From NCBI GenBank assembly GCA_012295275.1, contig CM022665.1, positions 34,282,022 through 34,346,021 of the forward strand: DNA of 64,000 nt, given 5' to 3'. The DNA comes from Chrysomallon squamiferum. Lineage: Eukaryota; Mollusca; Gastropoda; Neomphalida; Peltospiridae. Below the pieces are notes generated by a model. It worked only from the letters and a program-made list of their open reading frames with translations, was not told where the DNA came from and searched no databases. Positions 13,501 to 28,500 of the stretch are shown in pieces. The first letter of the stretch is position 1; each line of letters begins with the position of its first letter. Both the position numbers and the translations under genes were made by a program.

Positions 13501-16500
13501 CACACAAAACATATGCTAAATCCTCTTAAAAGTGTAAGAAAAAAGTAACTCATTTCTTACTGTATCCTCTCATAAGATGGAACAACATTTCATCTCTGTC
13601 AATATCAAACATGTCCTTGGTAACGTTAACCAGATTTTCCAGTGCTGTAATCTTAAATAAAAGTTATGAAATCATCTCAGTGTAAACATGTGTATAATCT
13701 ATTTTAATCCATAAAAAAACCATGCATTATAATAAAAATGTGATGAGGTCATTCTGGGTCAATTCATAGTGATTGTAACCCAGCTGATTCAGATTTTGAT
13801 AAAAATTAGCATACAAGTTTGTTTTGGTTTCAAATGCTTTATTCTACAAATACTTTTGGATAGATGTTCTTTTACAATTTGTTTTGGTCAAAATGATCAT
13901 GGCTGACCACCAATCATTAGGTCCCCAACATCTAGAAATCAGTGTGCCTATCTTCAGAATGTTGTTTGAAAGATAATTCTGTAAGAAATCCAAATTTGCA
14001 ATTTTCTTTATTAGAGGAACATTTCAATGGTTCAAACCTTTTGACCTTTTGTTTGGCCTTGAATTTGCCTTTATGGCTCACATGACCTTGAACTGATCTT
14101 CTGTCAGAATTATAGCCCAGGATATTAGTAACAACATTAAAAAAAATAAAATTCAGTGTTTTTTAAAGTAATGCAGTATAATCTTTTGGAAACAGTATTT
14201 TATCAATAACAATTATTGTTTTAATTAGGTACCAGCAGGCATATTTTTTCTGACTTTAACTTCATATAAGATGCAAGAACATTAGCGCAAAATGAACGCT
14301 GTAGCACAAAGAAACAAAATACACCAAACATTATGACTATCTCCTGCGTTTCAAAAGATATATGCAAATCCGTATGACAGGTATTTGGTTGTTTTTTTAG
14401 CCCTATTTTGGCTAATTAGCAGAAAGGGCAACTTTGGCCAACTGTAGTTTGAAAAATAACTGATACAAAAGACTTAAAATTGACAAGAGTGCTGGGGCCA
14501 ACTCGTTAAATGAGCTCAATTTGTTTCAGACCTGTATGTTTTTATGTGTGTTCACAATAACATGGTAAACTTGCCAAAAATCTTCAAAATAACATGTGGC
14601 AGAATGACTAAAAGTGCAAATAGACACTGTGGTTTCAGTTTTTGTCTTATTTAAAAAATTCAACCTGTGTTGTGAACAATTTATCAAGATCTTTCAGATG
14701 ACATACATGAAATTAACATTTTTTTTTTTTGGTAAGCACATAAACAAAAATTACCTTTGCAATTTATATAGAATAGCACAGCTTTATTTACATATGCAGC
14801 TTGAATTTTCACACTGTTAAATAATTAGTAGTAATACTGTGATGGGTATATATCATATATATATATATATAAATGTTACTTAAAAGGACTACAAGCTTTT
14901 GATGAGGAAGTATAATCCTTTGTAATACATTAACTTAGCTAATCCTTGGAGTCTACTCTGGAAAGGTGTTGCAGGTATTAATTAGGGGCAATAAAATGTA
15001 TGTACTCGTGCGACAAAAGGCAATTATAGACACAGGTGTGGTAAGTCTGTCATTTGAAGCAGACTTAAAATAATTTTCTTAGCTTTGTACTTGTTCTGAT
15101 TTGACAGCAAATAAAAGTTACCTATCATCTGACCATTGTTGAAATTTTCTCTGATAGAGCTTATCAACAAGCAAAAATAATCTAAGTTTTAAAACTGATC
15201 AATTTATGATTTTATGATATTAAAAAAAAGTTATTAGTTTTTTTATTCAGCATTCCTCAATACCTCAGAATGCATTGTTCTGTTATGTAGTAAAGTTTGT
15301 TATGTTTACGATTCTGAAATTGCAAGAATTTGCAAGCAAAATAATGGACTGTTTTAGAATGGAAGATAGTAATTATCTATGGCAATTTCGCTCTGTAGAA
15401 AATGTAACTTAATGGCAATTTCACTAAGCACCTGCTACTTTCAAATGCAGAGCTTCTCTTCACCAAAGAAGGCATACCGTAGTGTCACACATTGTGTGAT
15501 AGGTAATCAAATGAGCTTTCATTTGATCCTGCGAATGTAGGTGTTATTTTTCACCCAGTTTTTTTAAAAACTGGTTTGAAGGCATGAAAAAGTACATTTT
15601 TGGACACAACTTTTGATATAAAGCATTACCAGGAACAACATGCACGCTGTTAGAAAGATTGAACTTTAACCTCCCCATGCTGTGATAAAAATAACATTTA
15701 AGCCACTTTGTACAGGGACCCTATTTTAGGACCTTTTACTCCATGCTGTTAATTGCTGACCACGGGCCCCAAATTCGTTTACCCCCCACTGATTTAACAC
15801 TCTCTTACAAAGGACTGGTTTAACACACAGTAAAAACAATATCACCATTTAAAAGAACACATAATTATTTTCATTTCCATGTTTTTGTTTTTTATGGTAT
15901 GTTTTATAAAAGGCATTTGGGAATGGAGGAAAATGGACAAAATCTGAACTTTTAACAGTTTGACCAGTTATATCGGCTAGGCTGCCAGTACCTATTTTAA
16001 TAATAAAGAAAAAATGTTATTCAACAGAACTAAGGCAAGCACAAAAGATAAGTTGTTGGTTAAAAGAAAATTCAATGAAATATTACTGCTAGACAAGCAT
16101 TGCATACTGCTATATTATAAACTTAGCTATATAAATGTACCTTTTTCTCTCTAATAAAGTTATTACAGGCAAATGCAAGTCTTGGCATTCTTGCTCTCAA
16201 ACCTGGTGTCTGAAATTACAAGTGTTATAAAAAATAAAGATTATTAATGCAGAGAATAAAATAACTGATTAATATGATATACAGGTGTAAATACATTTTT
16301 TCAACAATAAATTAATAAATTTAAATGAAAACATTTGTGTATTACCTCTGCAGTTTTACTCAATGCACATATAAACATCTAATAAATTCTCTATTTCTTA
16401 TGTTAAAGTGTACATCAACATTCGACACTATTTTTGAGACATTCCGTTTACTAAATGTTTGAAACAATCTTGACATAAGCTTAAGATTCAAAACTCTAAT

Positions 16501-19500
16501 ACTGCTGTATGTAATAAAAAAATAAAAAATAAATCAAAGAAACTGCACGTGTTTTTGGACAGTATCTTAGAAGGAAGAAGATAAAATAAACAGCAGCAGT
16601 TACGGATGACAAATTTTTTAATTTGAATCTAAATCCAAATACCTCCAGAATCTTTCTGGCTTTCTTAAGGTCTCCACAGTCAACAAAAGCAGCCATCAAA
16701 TCATGAAGAATATTCATTTCTCCATGCAGTTCTGTTACCATGTCAACCACTGGAATAACCAATTATTTTGACAAAATAATTTTTTTCTAATAGGGTCATT
16801 CCGTGTCAAATCACCCAAAAAAAAAAGAAATTTAAACACGACCGTCTCAGATTTTTATAAAACTTGGTATACTTGTTGACTGGTATCCCACAGCACCAAA
16901 TCTGAAATTTTAGGCCAATCAGACCAGTGGTGACCACAAGGTCGTAACAAAGGTCAAAAGGTCAGTGACCCCCAAATTTTCCAAACTGATCAATAATGGC
17001 AGATTTGGAATATTACACCCAGGAAACTTTTATGTGAACTTTATGCATACATGTAGGCCTACAATGTCTTACTCGATGATCAAGAAAGATGGTGATTCCT
17101 AGCATCCAGTATTGATCATTCACGTTTTAGTTAATCAGAGGTTAATGGCTGAAAAGGTGTTATTTTCATGTATGTGCATTTTTTAAATCTATATTGTGGC
17201 TAAACAAAAAATATTACACCCAGGAAACTTTTATATGCTTTAGTTAACATCTGGGAGATTAAATTTCAATAAAGGTCATCTCAAGGTTACGTGATCCACA
17301 CGTTCAATTTCAAGGTCATAGCAAAGGTCAATAGGTCAATGTACTCCATATCTCCCACACCACTGATCCAATTGGGCTAATATTTCAGATTTGGTGCTGT
17401 GGGATCCCAGTCAACAAGTATACCAAGTTTTATAAAAATCTGAGACAGTCGGGTTTAACCCATTGGGTGATTTGACACGGAATGACCCAATATGAAGTTA
17501 ATAGAAATCTATATAATTATAAAATAATTAATAAAAAAATGTATTTCATTTAAATAAATCATCATTAATTTTAATTAATAACAAAAGATGAGTTCCTTTT
17601 GTTAAACTGTAATCATATATACCTTTTTGAAGTTTTTCAGGATCTTCTTTTTGAATCAGCATACAAAAGACAGAATGAACATTTGGCAGTTTTCGATCCT
17701 TCACAAATAACTTTGTGAGATTAGCAAGAACAGCATCTGGATCACCACTGTCAAATAAAAATAACTTTTCTTAATATTTCAAGTATTTCAATATTTCTAA
17801 CAGTAAAATGTAACCTTTTGAAAAACGAAAACAAAAAATAACCTATACACCATATATTATTTGAAATTCTAATTCCTTTAATTCTATTTTATCAGATATA
17901 ATAGGACATTTTTTTTTTTTTAATCTATAGTTTCAAAGAAACAATTGCTAAAATAATCACTCTAATTAGCAACTGATTTAATGTTAACCATCACTACTTT
18001 TAATATACCTAATGTACCTAATTTGTGAAAAGTAAAATAAAATAAAATAAAACATGTAAAAAGAAATAAAAACCATTACAAAATACTAACAGTTCAACCA
18101 GTCCTTGAATAAATGCATCGTTCAACATCCATGATCCTCTCTGTATGTAACCACAGTCATATAGGATGTCCATTATTTCACAGGCTGAGTCGACATCATG
18201 CTTTACAGCTATTTTAACCACATCTGCACAGTGCTGCTTGAAGATGAAGTTTTCCAAGACCTCTTTGTTACTTTCTAATGAAAGATATTTTTCACCATGT
18301 TCTTTTAACATAGCAACAGCCTCTGTAAAACAGAACAATAAATTTCTTGTCTTTATTTCAACAATTAGATAGAGTTTAGTAACTGCTGTGAAGTAATCCA
18401 TAAAATATAAATAAAATAACTAATTTTTAATGGAAATACTTCAGTAGTAAAATGAAAACTACAGTAATTTGTTCTTCCATATGTATTGCAAACTACAGTT
18501 AATTAATAAAGATTATTGTTTAAGATTAGATTATTACCAGGTAATAAGTTAAATAACTGATTCTGTAGAAACAGATGATTGTTATGTGGCCTAGATAAAC
18601 CAAGTGAAGGTAAATTTAATCAAGATATTTTCAAGAGTGACATACCTGAAGTTTTGCCTTGTTCAATAAGAAGACTGGCAATGCTTAAAACAACTCTAGC
18701 GTAATTGGTAAAAGCTGAATGCTCAGCTTCTCTGGAAAATTTAGATTTAAAAAATAATAATATAAAAATCAGTATATTGAAAAACTACATTTTTATGTCA
18801 AACCTTACAGAAAGACCCTTAAAAAGTTTATTGTATATTATTTACCTAGAATTAGATGAGATCTATATCTCTGTTCACAAGTGCATGCTGTAAAGTAATG
18901 AACAGTTCTGAATACTATCTGTTACTGTAATTACTAATAAATACAGAATGAAATGCATTTTACTAAGTTAACAGAAATAAATTTCTAATGCCTGATATTA
19001 TTTATAATGTCTATATGAATAAACATCTGTTTTATAAAAAGTGTGACAAAAGGTTTGTATAATTATGTAACTTTGTTTTACTTACAGCTGATTCAAGTAC
19101 TGTATTGCTTTATCCAGGTCCTTGCTATGTGTAGCATACAAAAATGCCAGCTGTCTAACTACAAGTGCTGGGTAGACAAAACCTTGCTGATCAAGTTCAG
19201 CTTTAAGTTTTTCAGCCTCTTCTATATTCTGCAAATAATATATGTCGATGTAATTTTATAGTTCAACAAGGAACTTTTTTTAATTTATGTTAAAAAAGAA
19301 AGAAAAATAGTTGCTTACGATTTAAAAAAAATTAAAGAGAAACTAACATCTAACACTTTTTAAAGAGAAACAAAAATAAGTAATAAAAAAAATTTAACAA
19401 GTCTGTTTTAATTATATAAAAACAAAATTCAAAGTCATTAAACAAAAAACAGTGAAATAATCTTTAAAGTCTTACCCCAACTGAACAAGCTTTTATCAGC

Positions 19501-22500
19501 AGCCATTTTTTGGCAGCAATATTTTCTGAATCAGCATCCAGTACTGTGCGTAGTTCATCAATAGATTTATCTGACAGAGTTTGTGTTCTTGTTCCTTTGA
19601 ACTCTCGAGTTACCGATTCAAATTTCTTAAAACATTTCAAGATATCATCATAATTTAAACAATGGTAGTGAAAATATTAAATATTTACTTACTCTTAACT
19701 TTAACATGTTTAAAGAAAGCATAGTTGAAATAATGGAGTCTGGAATTTTATGATTACATTAGATGTTATTTCTCTAGCATTTCTGAAAACACATTTGTAA
19801 TAGAAATTCTTAAGTTAAAAAAAATACAAAACATAAGGATAAAAACATTTATTCTGATGTACAATGCAGGATAATCAGAGTGTTTTTTCTTTTCTTGAAT
19901 TTAATACAAGTTATTTAATCTGTGAGATTTCTGTCAATAAGTTACATTCTGTAAGGAATTTCACTTCTGTTCTATTATTTTGTTTCATAATATGTTAGTT
20001 ATTAATTGGCATTAATTATCAGAATACCTCAATGATGTGGCTGGGAGCATTTTTCAGAAACCTCTGTAGAATGGCATTGCGTTGAATGAAAAGACCCTGT
20101 AAATAAAAGAAATAATAACTATCAAATTATCTAATTTAAACAGTCACTGGTTAGTTTCTTTCCCATGATTTCACAATTCCTGTGTTATTTTTCTACGTTT
20201 AAAAAAAAAACACAAAAAAAAACCCATAAACAAAATCCATGTTCTAGTACTAAATATTAGCAGCAGCTGTATCGTTAATACTCACTTCTTTCTGTATTAT
20301 TAATAATTACTTACATCTTCTAACATTACAAAAATAATTCCTTACATTTTCTAGTATTTCTTAAGTACTACTATAAGGATTATTCTTTACTAACATCTTC
20401 TAACATGACATTCAGTATCTCCTGTACTTCTTCCCAGTTGTGTTTCGATTCATTCTGAATGAAGAACTGCCAGAGTACATCAGCAGTTACTTCAGACAAT
20501 CCATCTGGGTTGTCAGTTTTGGTTTCACACAGTTTTATAAGCTGTACAATAAAAAGAAAATTAATGATACATTTAAAAAGACTGTAAAATGACTGGTTAT
20601 TAAATTGAATGCTTTTACATTTTTACATTTTAAAACTGAGAACTAGATCACTATTGCAAACTAGTTTTGACCAGTTTTAAATATTATGGTACCTCTATTC
20701 ATGTGACATTTTTTCTCTTCATTCTTTTTAAATTAAAAAACAAATACAAAATAATGTAATTTATTCCATCATAAAAGTTTTATCCATTCCATTTATGGCG
20801 TACAACTCCTTTTCCAAAATTACAGAAGATATCTGTACCTTCAAAGCTAGCCGCCAGTCCAGCTTTCCACTTCTCATTAACTTTGAAATCTCAGATTTCA
20901 AAGCAGTAAAAACAACCCACATGGGTTTTTCTTCACCTGAAATTAAAAGACTATTCTTACCAATACTACAGTATTATTTATCAACATCAAACACTGTGTT
21001 CTTTAGAAAAATACGAAACTGAAGCATTAGTTTCTTTCCACTAACATCAAAATTACTTTCTATCTCTCTCTCTCTCTATAAATATCAAAGTCAAATGCTT
21101 TGTTCTTTGCATAAATATAAAAATCTGTTATTGTTGCTGACAGACAAAAATAATAAATTTCATATTGTATGGCCATAATTGGTACAACTTTTTATTTTCA
21201 ATAAACAATTTTAAATTAGTTAATAAATTATTCATTTATGACAGAAATATATTTAAAATAAATTTTCTGTCTGCTGATATACAGAATAATTACATCCAAA
21301 TAAAAAAAAAGCTGCAGTTTTTTTATATCAGTAAAGACTTCTTTTCATGATTTCTGTCATTAATGATTTGAGTGATGTTAAAAGTATAAATAAATTATGC
21401 ATTACATTCAAATGGTTAAATTAGTTAAAAATCATAAAACATAAAAACAAACCATATTTCAGTGCCTCTTCAGGTTTGTTCTTTGAAAGAAGAGTAACAA
21501 AGTATGAAAAGTTTACCTCAGACTCGCTGAAACCTGCAAACTAAAACCCAAAAATATTTTTAAGCAGATCGTGCAATCTCATTCACGACTGTATATTAAA
21601 GGCTATCTATTTTGAAAGCTTTGTACTAATTTGAAAGCACAAATATTAGAGAGGGTGCAGATCTACTTTTTAAACCACCATGGTTTTGCTCATTATGAAG
21701 TATTATACAAACACTGAAATGTTTTTAAAATCCCCCAAAACAAAAATGACTGCAGATCTATTTCTGATGAAACAGACATTTGATAAGGAGCAAAATAAAT
21801 GTGTTTTAATCACTAGTTAAATACAAAAAATAAATTTCTGTTCTTCTTTTTCGGCTATTTCAAACAACACAAAAAACAAGTCACAATAATGTTTTAAAAA
21901 TTTTCTTTGGCGGTATTGCTAATATGGCCATACTAAATTTGTTAAAATGCATTTCAATTTTAATACTTACAATTTTTTTTCTAAAAATACAGAAATATAT
22001 AATCAATGGATTAATGACTTACCTGTAACTTTGGTAAGAAACTGTCTGGCTGTTCTTTGAGCTGAAGTAGTGCTGGTATTACGAACTGATACAGTGTGAA
22101 CACCATGTCTTCTTGTACATCACACCACTGTTTCATTTTTGTAACTGTTTCTATTATCTCTGTAAGACAAATAAAACAGATAAATACACTGAAATTCAGA
22201 TTTTAATTATTATTGATACACCCAACAAAGATATAAATTTACAACAGCCATTACATTATTTTTTATTATTATAATTTTTAAACCATACAGCTGGATTTAA
22301 TTTATTTATTATGTACCTGTTGTATCATTTCATTGAATATCGTGTTTTTTAGAATCAGGCTATTATGTCTGCAATTTCATGTTACATAAATTACATGCAT
22401 TTAATAGTTATGTATTTAAAGACATATCTTACTATCAGCATTGTTCTGATCTCGATATTGACAAATTGCAGGCCAGAAATAGTGAGTTTTAACTGGAACA

Positions 22501-25500
22501 CCCTACAAATATTATTTATAGAAATATTAGACCATAAAATATTCACACAGATCATTAACTTCATTTGTACTATTTTTATAGTTAATGATCTAATTTTGTA
22601 ACAAATATATTTCCGTTCATTAGAACATTTCTGATATTACAGATTTTAAAAGCTGGAAAAAAACCCCAAAACCAAACATGCTTAATCTTTACATAAGCAG
22701 TACAAAACTTAAACCAGCTACAATATTCTAATACATAAAAATAAATTCCTGAAAACAAAATAGTTATAATCAAAAAACATTTTACTTCAAACATTTATTC
22801 AATGAAGTTTAAATTCTATTTAAAATAAATTAGACTTTTGGTGATTTAACATTCAAATAACATTATTTTAGATGTGTCCTCACCTCCAATTTCATCTTGC
22901 TGATGACCTCTAAGGCATAATCTAATATGAAAAATTAAAATAAACACTTAATTTCCTTCTTTCAAAACATTAAACAAATTTTTATTAAGTTTATCAATAT
23001 CATTTCATAAGAAATTTGTATAAATCACATATCTAAGCAAGCACACAAAGTAAACTAAACAATTTTTTTTTTTTTTTTAAACTGTATAAATTTACTTTGA
23101 CACCTTTTTTCAGTCCATATAAATTTGTGCATTCCAAAACAAGATCATTGAGTAAACATTTACCTGTATGTTTCATTGTTAGAGCTAAATGAGCTACTCC
23201 TGTGAGATCATCAGTGTTAAGCTGCATTTCTTTCATATCCTTCACAATCTCTGCCACTTTGTCTACAGGCTAAAACATTAAAATATTCATTAACTTGTGA
23301 AACACAAGAACAACTAAAATTATGTTATAAACTATGATACATCCATTTTCCATGTCAGGACATGTTTACATTAATTACCGTACTTCAAAAATGTGTCACT
23401 AAAATTAAATGGTCCACGTCTATTGAAGATTTGGCGTGCATCCCATCTTGTCTTCAAAATAAGTAGATACAAATAGACAATGAGACAGGATTAATTTTTA
23501 CTATATAAATGCAATTCTCTGTTATTCTTTTTGTATGTCTGTAGAGAAAGAAACAACAAGTAGATAATTAAAATAAATAATTTAAGCAATCTCAGTAATC
23601 AGCTGAAGAAATCATTTAGAGCAAAATACATTCTGAATTTTTTTCTAACATACTCTTTCATGTTTTGCAAAAGCTCGAAGAAGGAATCGACCAGCATTAA
23701 ATTCCTGTGCACTCAGCTGTAGAGGTTTTGGCATAGTGAGAAACAGTTTGTATGCAATGTCATCATATCCCTTGGCTAGAAGCTGATTTATGTAGACAAT
23801 AGCATCTTGGTTGAATCCCAGTTTCTTGCTCAGAATCATCAGGATCTATAAATTAATAAATAAAAAATACAAATTGTAAGTATTAAAAAAATTTAAAAAA
23901 TGAAAAAAATATATATATTATTTTTAATTTACAGGTCAAATGTATTATGACAAGATAATCTAATGTAAAACTTAAGTTCACAAATGACAGTAAATTATGA
24001 ACTGAGCAAAGAATGTGATAAATTATAAACATTGCATATTCCTCAGTAACTTTATATAAAGTAGAAATCAACAACAAGAGGAACACAAACAGAAATCTTA
24101 TTCTTACTATATCAGCATCTTTTTCATGTCCTGATTCAACCAGAGCAACAAGTGCATCCAGGAAATGACTGGGTCGTAACTGGACACTCTCTGTTTCTGC
24201 CTGCACTGACACCTAAGATAAGATGAAAAAAAAAATATATTAAAAAAAGAGATAAAATAAATGACATTAAAATATAAAAATGCTTTCTTTGTATTAAAAT
24301 GTTACATGTCAATTACTTATAAAAGAAAAAAAATATTTAAAATATTTAAATATTATTATACAAAAATACAGTATCATAAAATCAATTATTTAATCAGCTC
24401 ACTGCTTTGGGAGCCCATAGGTTAATTGTACAATTTCTTACCCTTTGAATACCTTCAACATCTCCCATCTCAGCATATCCACGCATCAGAGCCCCATAAG
24501 TATCAGCAGTGGGCTCAAGTCCTGATTGTCTGTTTTTTAAACAACAAACACATTCATACATTTAATTATTATCTGATAATATGGTCTAATCTCTATTGAT
24601 TAATAACAAAATATATTTTATATGCACCATCTCATATACAGAAATATGTGTATCATGATCTCTGATTAACCTGCCATAGATCTTGAAAAAGCAGCTATTT
24701 ATAAAGGATTTTGTGCCAAAATATTTAGATCCCACTTTTCAAGGATGTATACTCACTTCTCAATACTAATAAAAAGAAGGGCAGTTAGTTTCAAAATAAA
24801 AATGTATAAGGTAGCTACCAAAGTACAACAGAATTGTTATCTTATTTCTAACATTTGATAACCTTTAATACTCACTTCATTATGTTCAAAATGTTATTTG
24901 CACTTTCAGGATCCCTAAAAATATAAATTTTCCATTGATTAAAAAATAAATGTTGAACTTCACTCAAGAATGAACCAACTACAGGCATATTTACTTGAAA
25001 ATTCGGTATATCATAAAAGACAAACAACAGATTTTTCTTGGGGTGGGGGGTAAATCATTAATTAAAGCATTACAACAAAGAGACAAAGCATTTTTATTAT
25101 ATTTGGCCCAGCACATCAAAATCAGCAATAAATAGAACAATTATTTTCTGAGTTAAAGACACCTTGAGAAAGGTTATTTTATTGGCAGAAATATTTCGCT
25201 ATGTTGTTTGCCAAGTTATTTTCCAAAAAAACAGTTCCATGAAAAAGAGTTTGAAGTAGACAATTTGAATTGTCACTAGTCTTCATCACTACGTTGGCAC
25301 ACTCACAAATGACACTCCCTGCTTAACTATTGGTGTCTCAATTCAGTAAATTCTCCATCATATACATATCCACTAGTTGTTTTATACATTCACTGTCAAA
25401 CACTCCAATGGTGACAACAATTCTGAGCTCTAGGTCAATGTCAATATTGTGCTACTGTGCATCATCTATGGTGTATTTTAATCTGCCATTAAAGAGGCTG

Positions 25501-28500
25501 AAATTTATGTTACCAAGAATTTATACTATGGTACTGACAACTTAGTAACTAGAATTTGCAGATATTAAAATAGCAATGTTTGGTGTAATCTAAAGAATAC
25601 TGACATAGCATGTGTTCAAAGGCCATCCACTACGTAAGACAATCAGCTGATGTGATTACTGGTAGCAGAAATAATGTGCTATTGTTTACATTTTCGCCTC
25701 ATTTTACAGCCTTAGTATTGGTTTTATATTGACATGTAACATATTGGATTGATGGGAATACATTGCATAATGTTTCAGAATCAAAACCATTCAGATATGG
25801 TGAGAGTAGGCAGGATATGGTGCTAACATGACACCTGAATCAAGCACATTTTTCACCGTTTGTAGTCACTGTGTTTGAAAGGGTTCATCCAAATCACAGT
25901 TTAGCAATGTTTTAACTTGTTTTAAGTTGCAATAGCATAATAATAATCTTTGATAACCTGACTGACTAAATATCCTTCTTTTCAGCCAAAGACAACCATT
26001 CAAATCTGAAATGCACTTTACAAATCATGATACATTTTGATGTCTGATCACATAAAATCTCAATGTTCCAAAAAAGAAAACTTTATAATCACAACTAACA
26101 AATAATTATGCAGTTGTGAGGTCTACTTCAACCAACAATAAACCTTCTGATTAGTGTTTATACAAAAAGTTTTACTTCCTACCAATGTAGTGGAAACTAA
26201 AAATGAAAATTTGTGCATTGTGCAAGTACAAACAGTACTAACCCAGCTTTGAAGTGACCAGTAATGAACGAATTGAAGATCAGGTCACTGACAGGCAGAT
26301 CCAATGACTTCATATGGTTTAGCACCTTACTAAAATCAAAAGACAAAAATGCATTTCTTAACACAAAGAATATTACTATAAATAAATGATGATAATGGTA
26401 ACAAAAATGTTAAGTAAGATCAAAAGTAGTTTTATTACCATCTCGCTTTGATTAAATAATATAAGCAGTCTTAACTGACACCTCTGTTAACTACTAAGAA
26501 ACATTTGCTTTGTTGAAACAGTTTACAGCCAGACAAAAATTAGCACCAGAATCAGAATAAACGTTTATGAGTTATTCATTTTACCACATATAAACATACT
26601 GGATTATGAATAGATATACATTTAAGGAAACTCACTTTGCGCCGTCAATGTCACCTTGTTCGCAGTATCTGGCTATGAGTCTTTGAAAGGTTACCTTTAA
26701 TAAAAAATATTTTTATAAAGACAGGATATGACTTAAAAATTAACAATATTATGAATAAATTAGATAACTGTGATTCTTAAGATATATTTATAGATATATT
26801 TATCAAAGTATTTAATAAACAATATTATTTGAATTTAAAATTTGCTATTGTATAAAACTATAATAAAAAAATAAAAATTTAAAAAAATTAATTTTAAAAA
26901 TAAAATAAAATAGAAGATATATATAATTTGTTTTTAAATCTACTGTGTACATTAAATTTTAATGTTTTTATTAAACTTTATTTTTCAGAATTATTTACCC
27001 TATTAGGCTTAACACCTTTCTCCTCCATTTTTGACAGAAACTCTTCTGGTGAAAATTCATGACCATTTTGTAAATATATTGCCAACAAAGCATTATAGTC
27101 TTGTGTACTGAATGCAACTGTAAAGATAAAGAGCCAAAAACAATATTTCATTGTTTCAGAATCATGGAGACTAAACATGGAGTCTACAAAATCTGAATGT
27201 AGAGTTGTTTCTTAAGGTAATACCATTAATCAAAAGAAAGTTTCTTTATTCTATCCTGATCCAACTGAATTAATTATTACTTGTTCTGTTCATTTTAACA
27301 TAATCTGTTTCAAGACTTCCAAAATTATTTTGCTATTCATTTTACATTCAAGGATTAAATTAAGCTATTACTCTTAAGCATCCTGAAAATTAGTAACATT
27401 TTAATGATTAGTAAATAAAGGACCAAATATTATTAACATTAACAACATACCACGATCCTGCAGTTTGTTCCAGAATTCCTCTGCAAGCTGTACTCTTGTC
27501 TTAGGGTGCTCATCATACAAATAATCTCCAAAACATCGGAGAATTAAAAGTATGTTTTGTTCTGATGGTACCACTGTAAAATATTTTATGTCATAAACCA
27601 CTGTAATAATTATCATTATGTACATGTTTTTACTTTTTGTTCCACAAGATATTTTAAGAGGACAATGTAGTTTTATTATGTACACTATTTAAATGGAAAC
27701 AGCTATATTAACATATACAAAAAAAACAAAACAAAAATATACATTTTTTTCATAATGTTATACACCTTGTTTGCTGATCTCATCCAAGACATTTATGAGC
27801 TGATTTCTTGACACCCGTCCAAATCTTCTTAAATTGGATTCCAGTGTAAAAGCCAACTGATCTGCTTTGGATGTCTGTGGAACAGGTTTAGTGGAGCTAC
27901 TTGTGACATATCTGTAATAAGAAAAGTTAACACTATGACTAAATCTCTTACAATCTATTATGGATACAGAGAGCCCACAATTACATCTCAAATCACGAGA
28001 TGACGTATCACCTTTTTCTCAAGATTAACAGAACATCAGAAACAAGAATAACTAAACCATTACTGGTTTATGTAATTCATCACTTACATGTCTGCTGGCA
28101 TAAGTTAGCATCAAGATGCAATAACAGATCAACAAAAAGAGTTTGATTTGTTCCAACACTATTCAGTGAATTAGCACCAATGATTCAGTAATTAATTCAA
28201 AATGTGGAGAACAAACTTACTAGAAGTAGTAGTTTGTTCATACATCCCACAGGTCATAACAACTGTGGACCAGTGTATATATACCTTTTTAGTTTTAAAA
28301 CAATAACTTTAAAATAACAACCTATTATTTTTTTCTAAGTTTAAAATAAATAAATTTGAAAATAACATTTAATTATAAAAATGGAAATGACTAATTTACA
28401 ACAGGTTACTGTTTAGTACAGCAGTGTGAAAGTTTAGTTTCAAGCACATACACACTAATTAAAACAATTTAAGGGTCAAAAAGGAGAGGTTCCATCAAGG

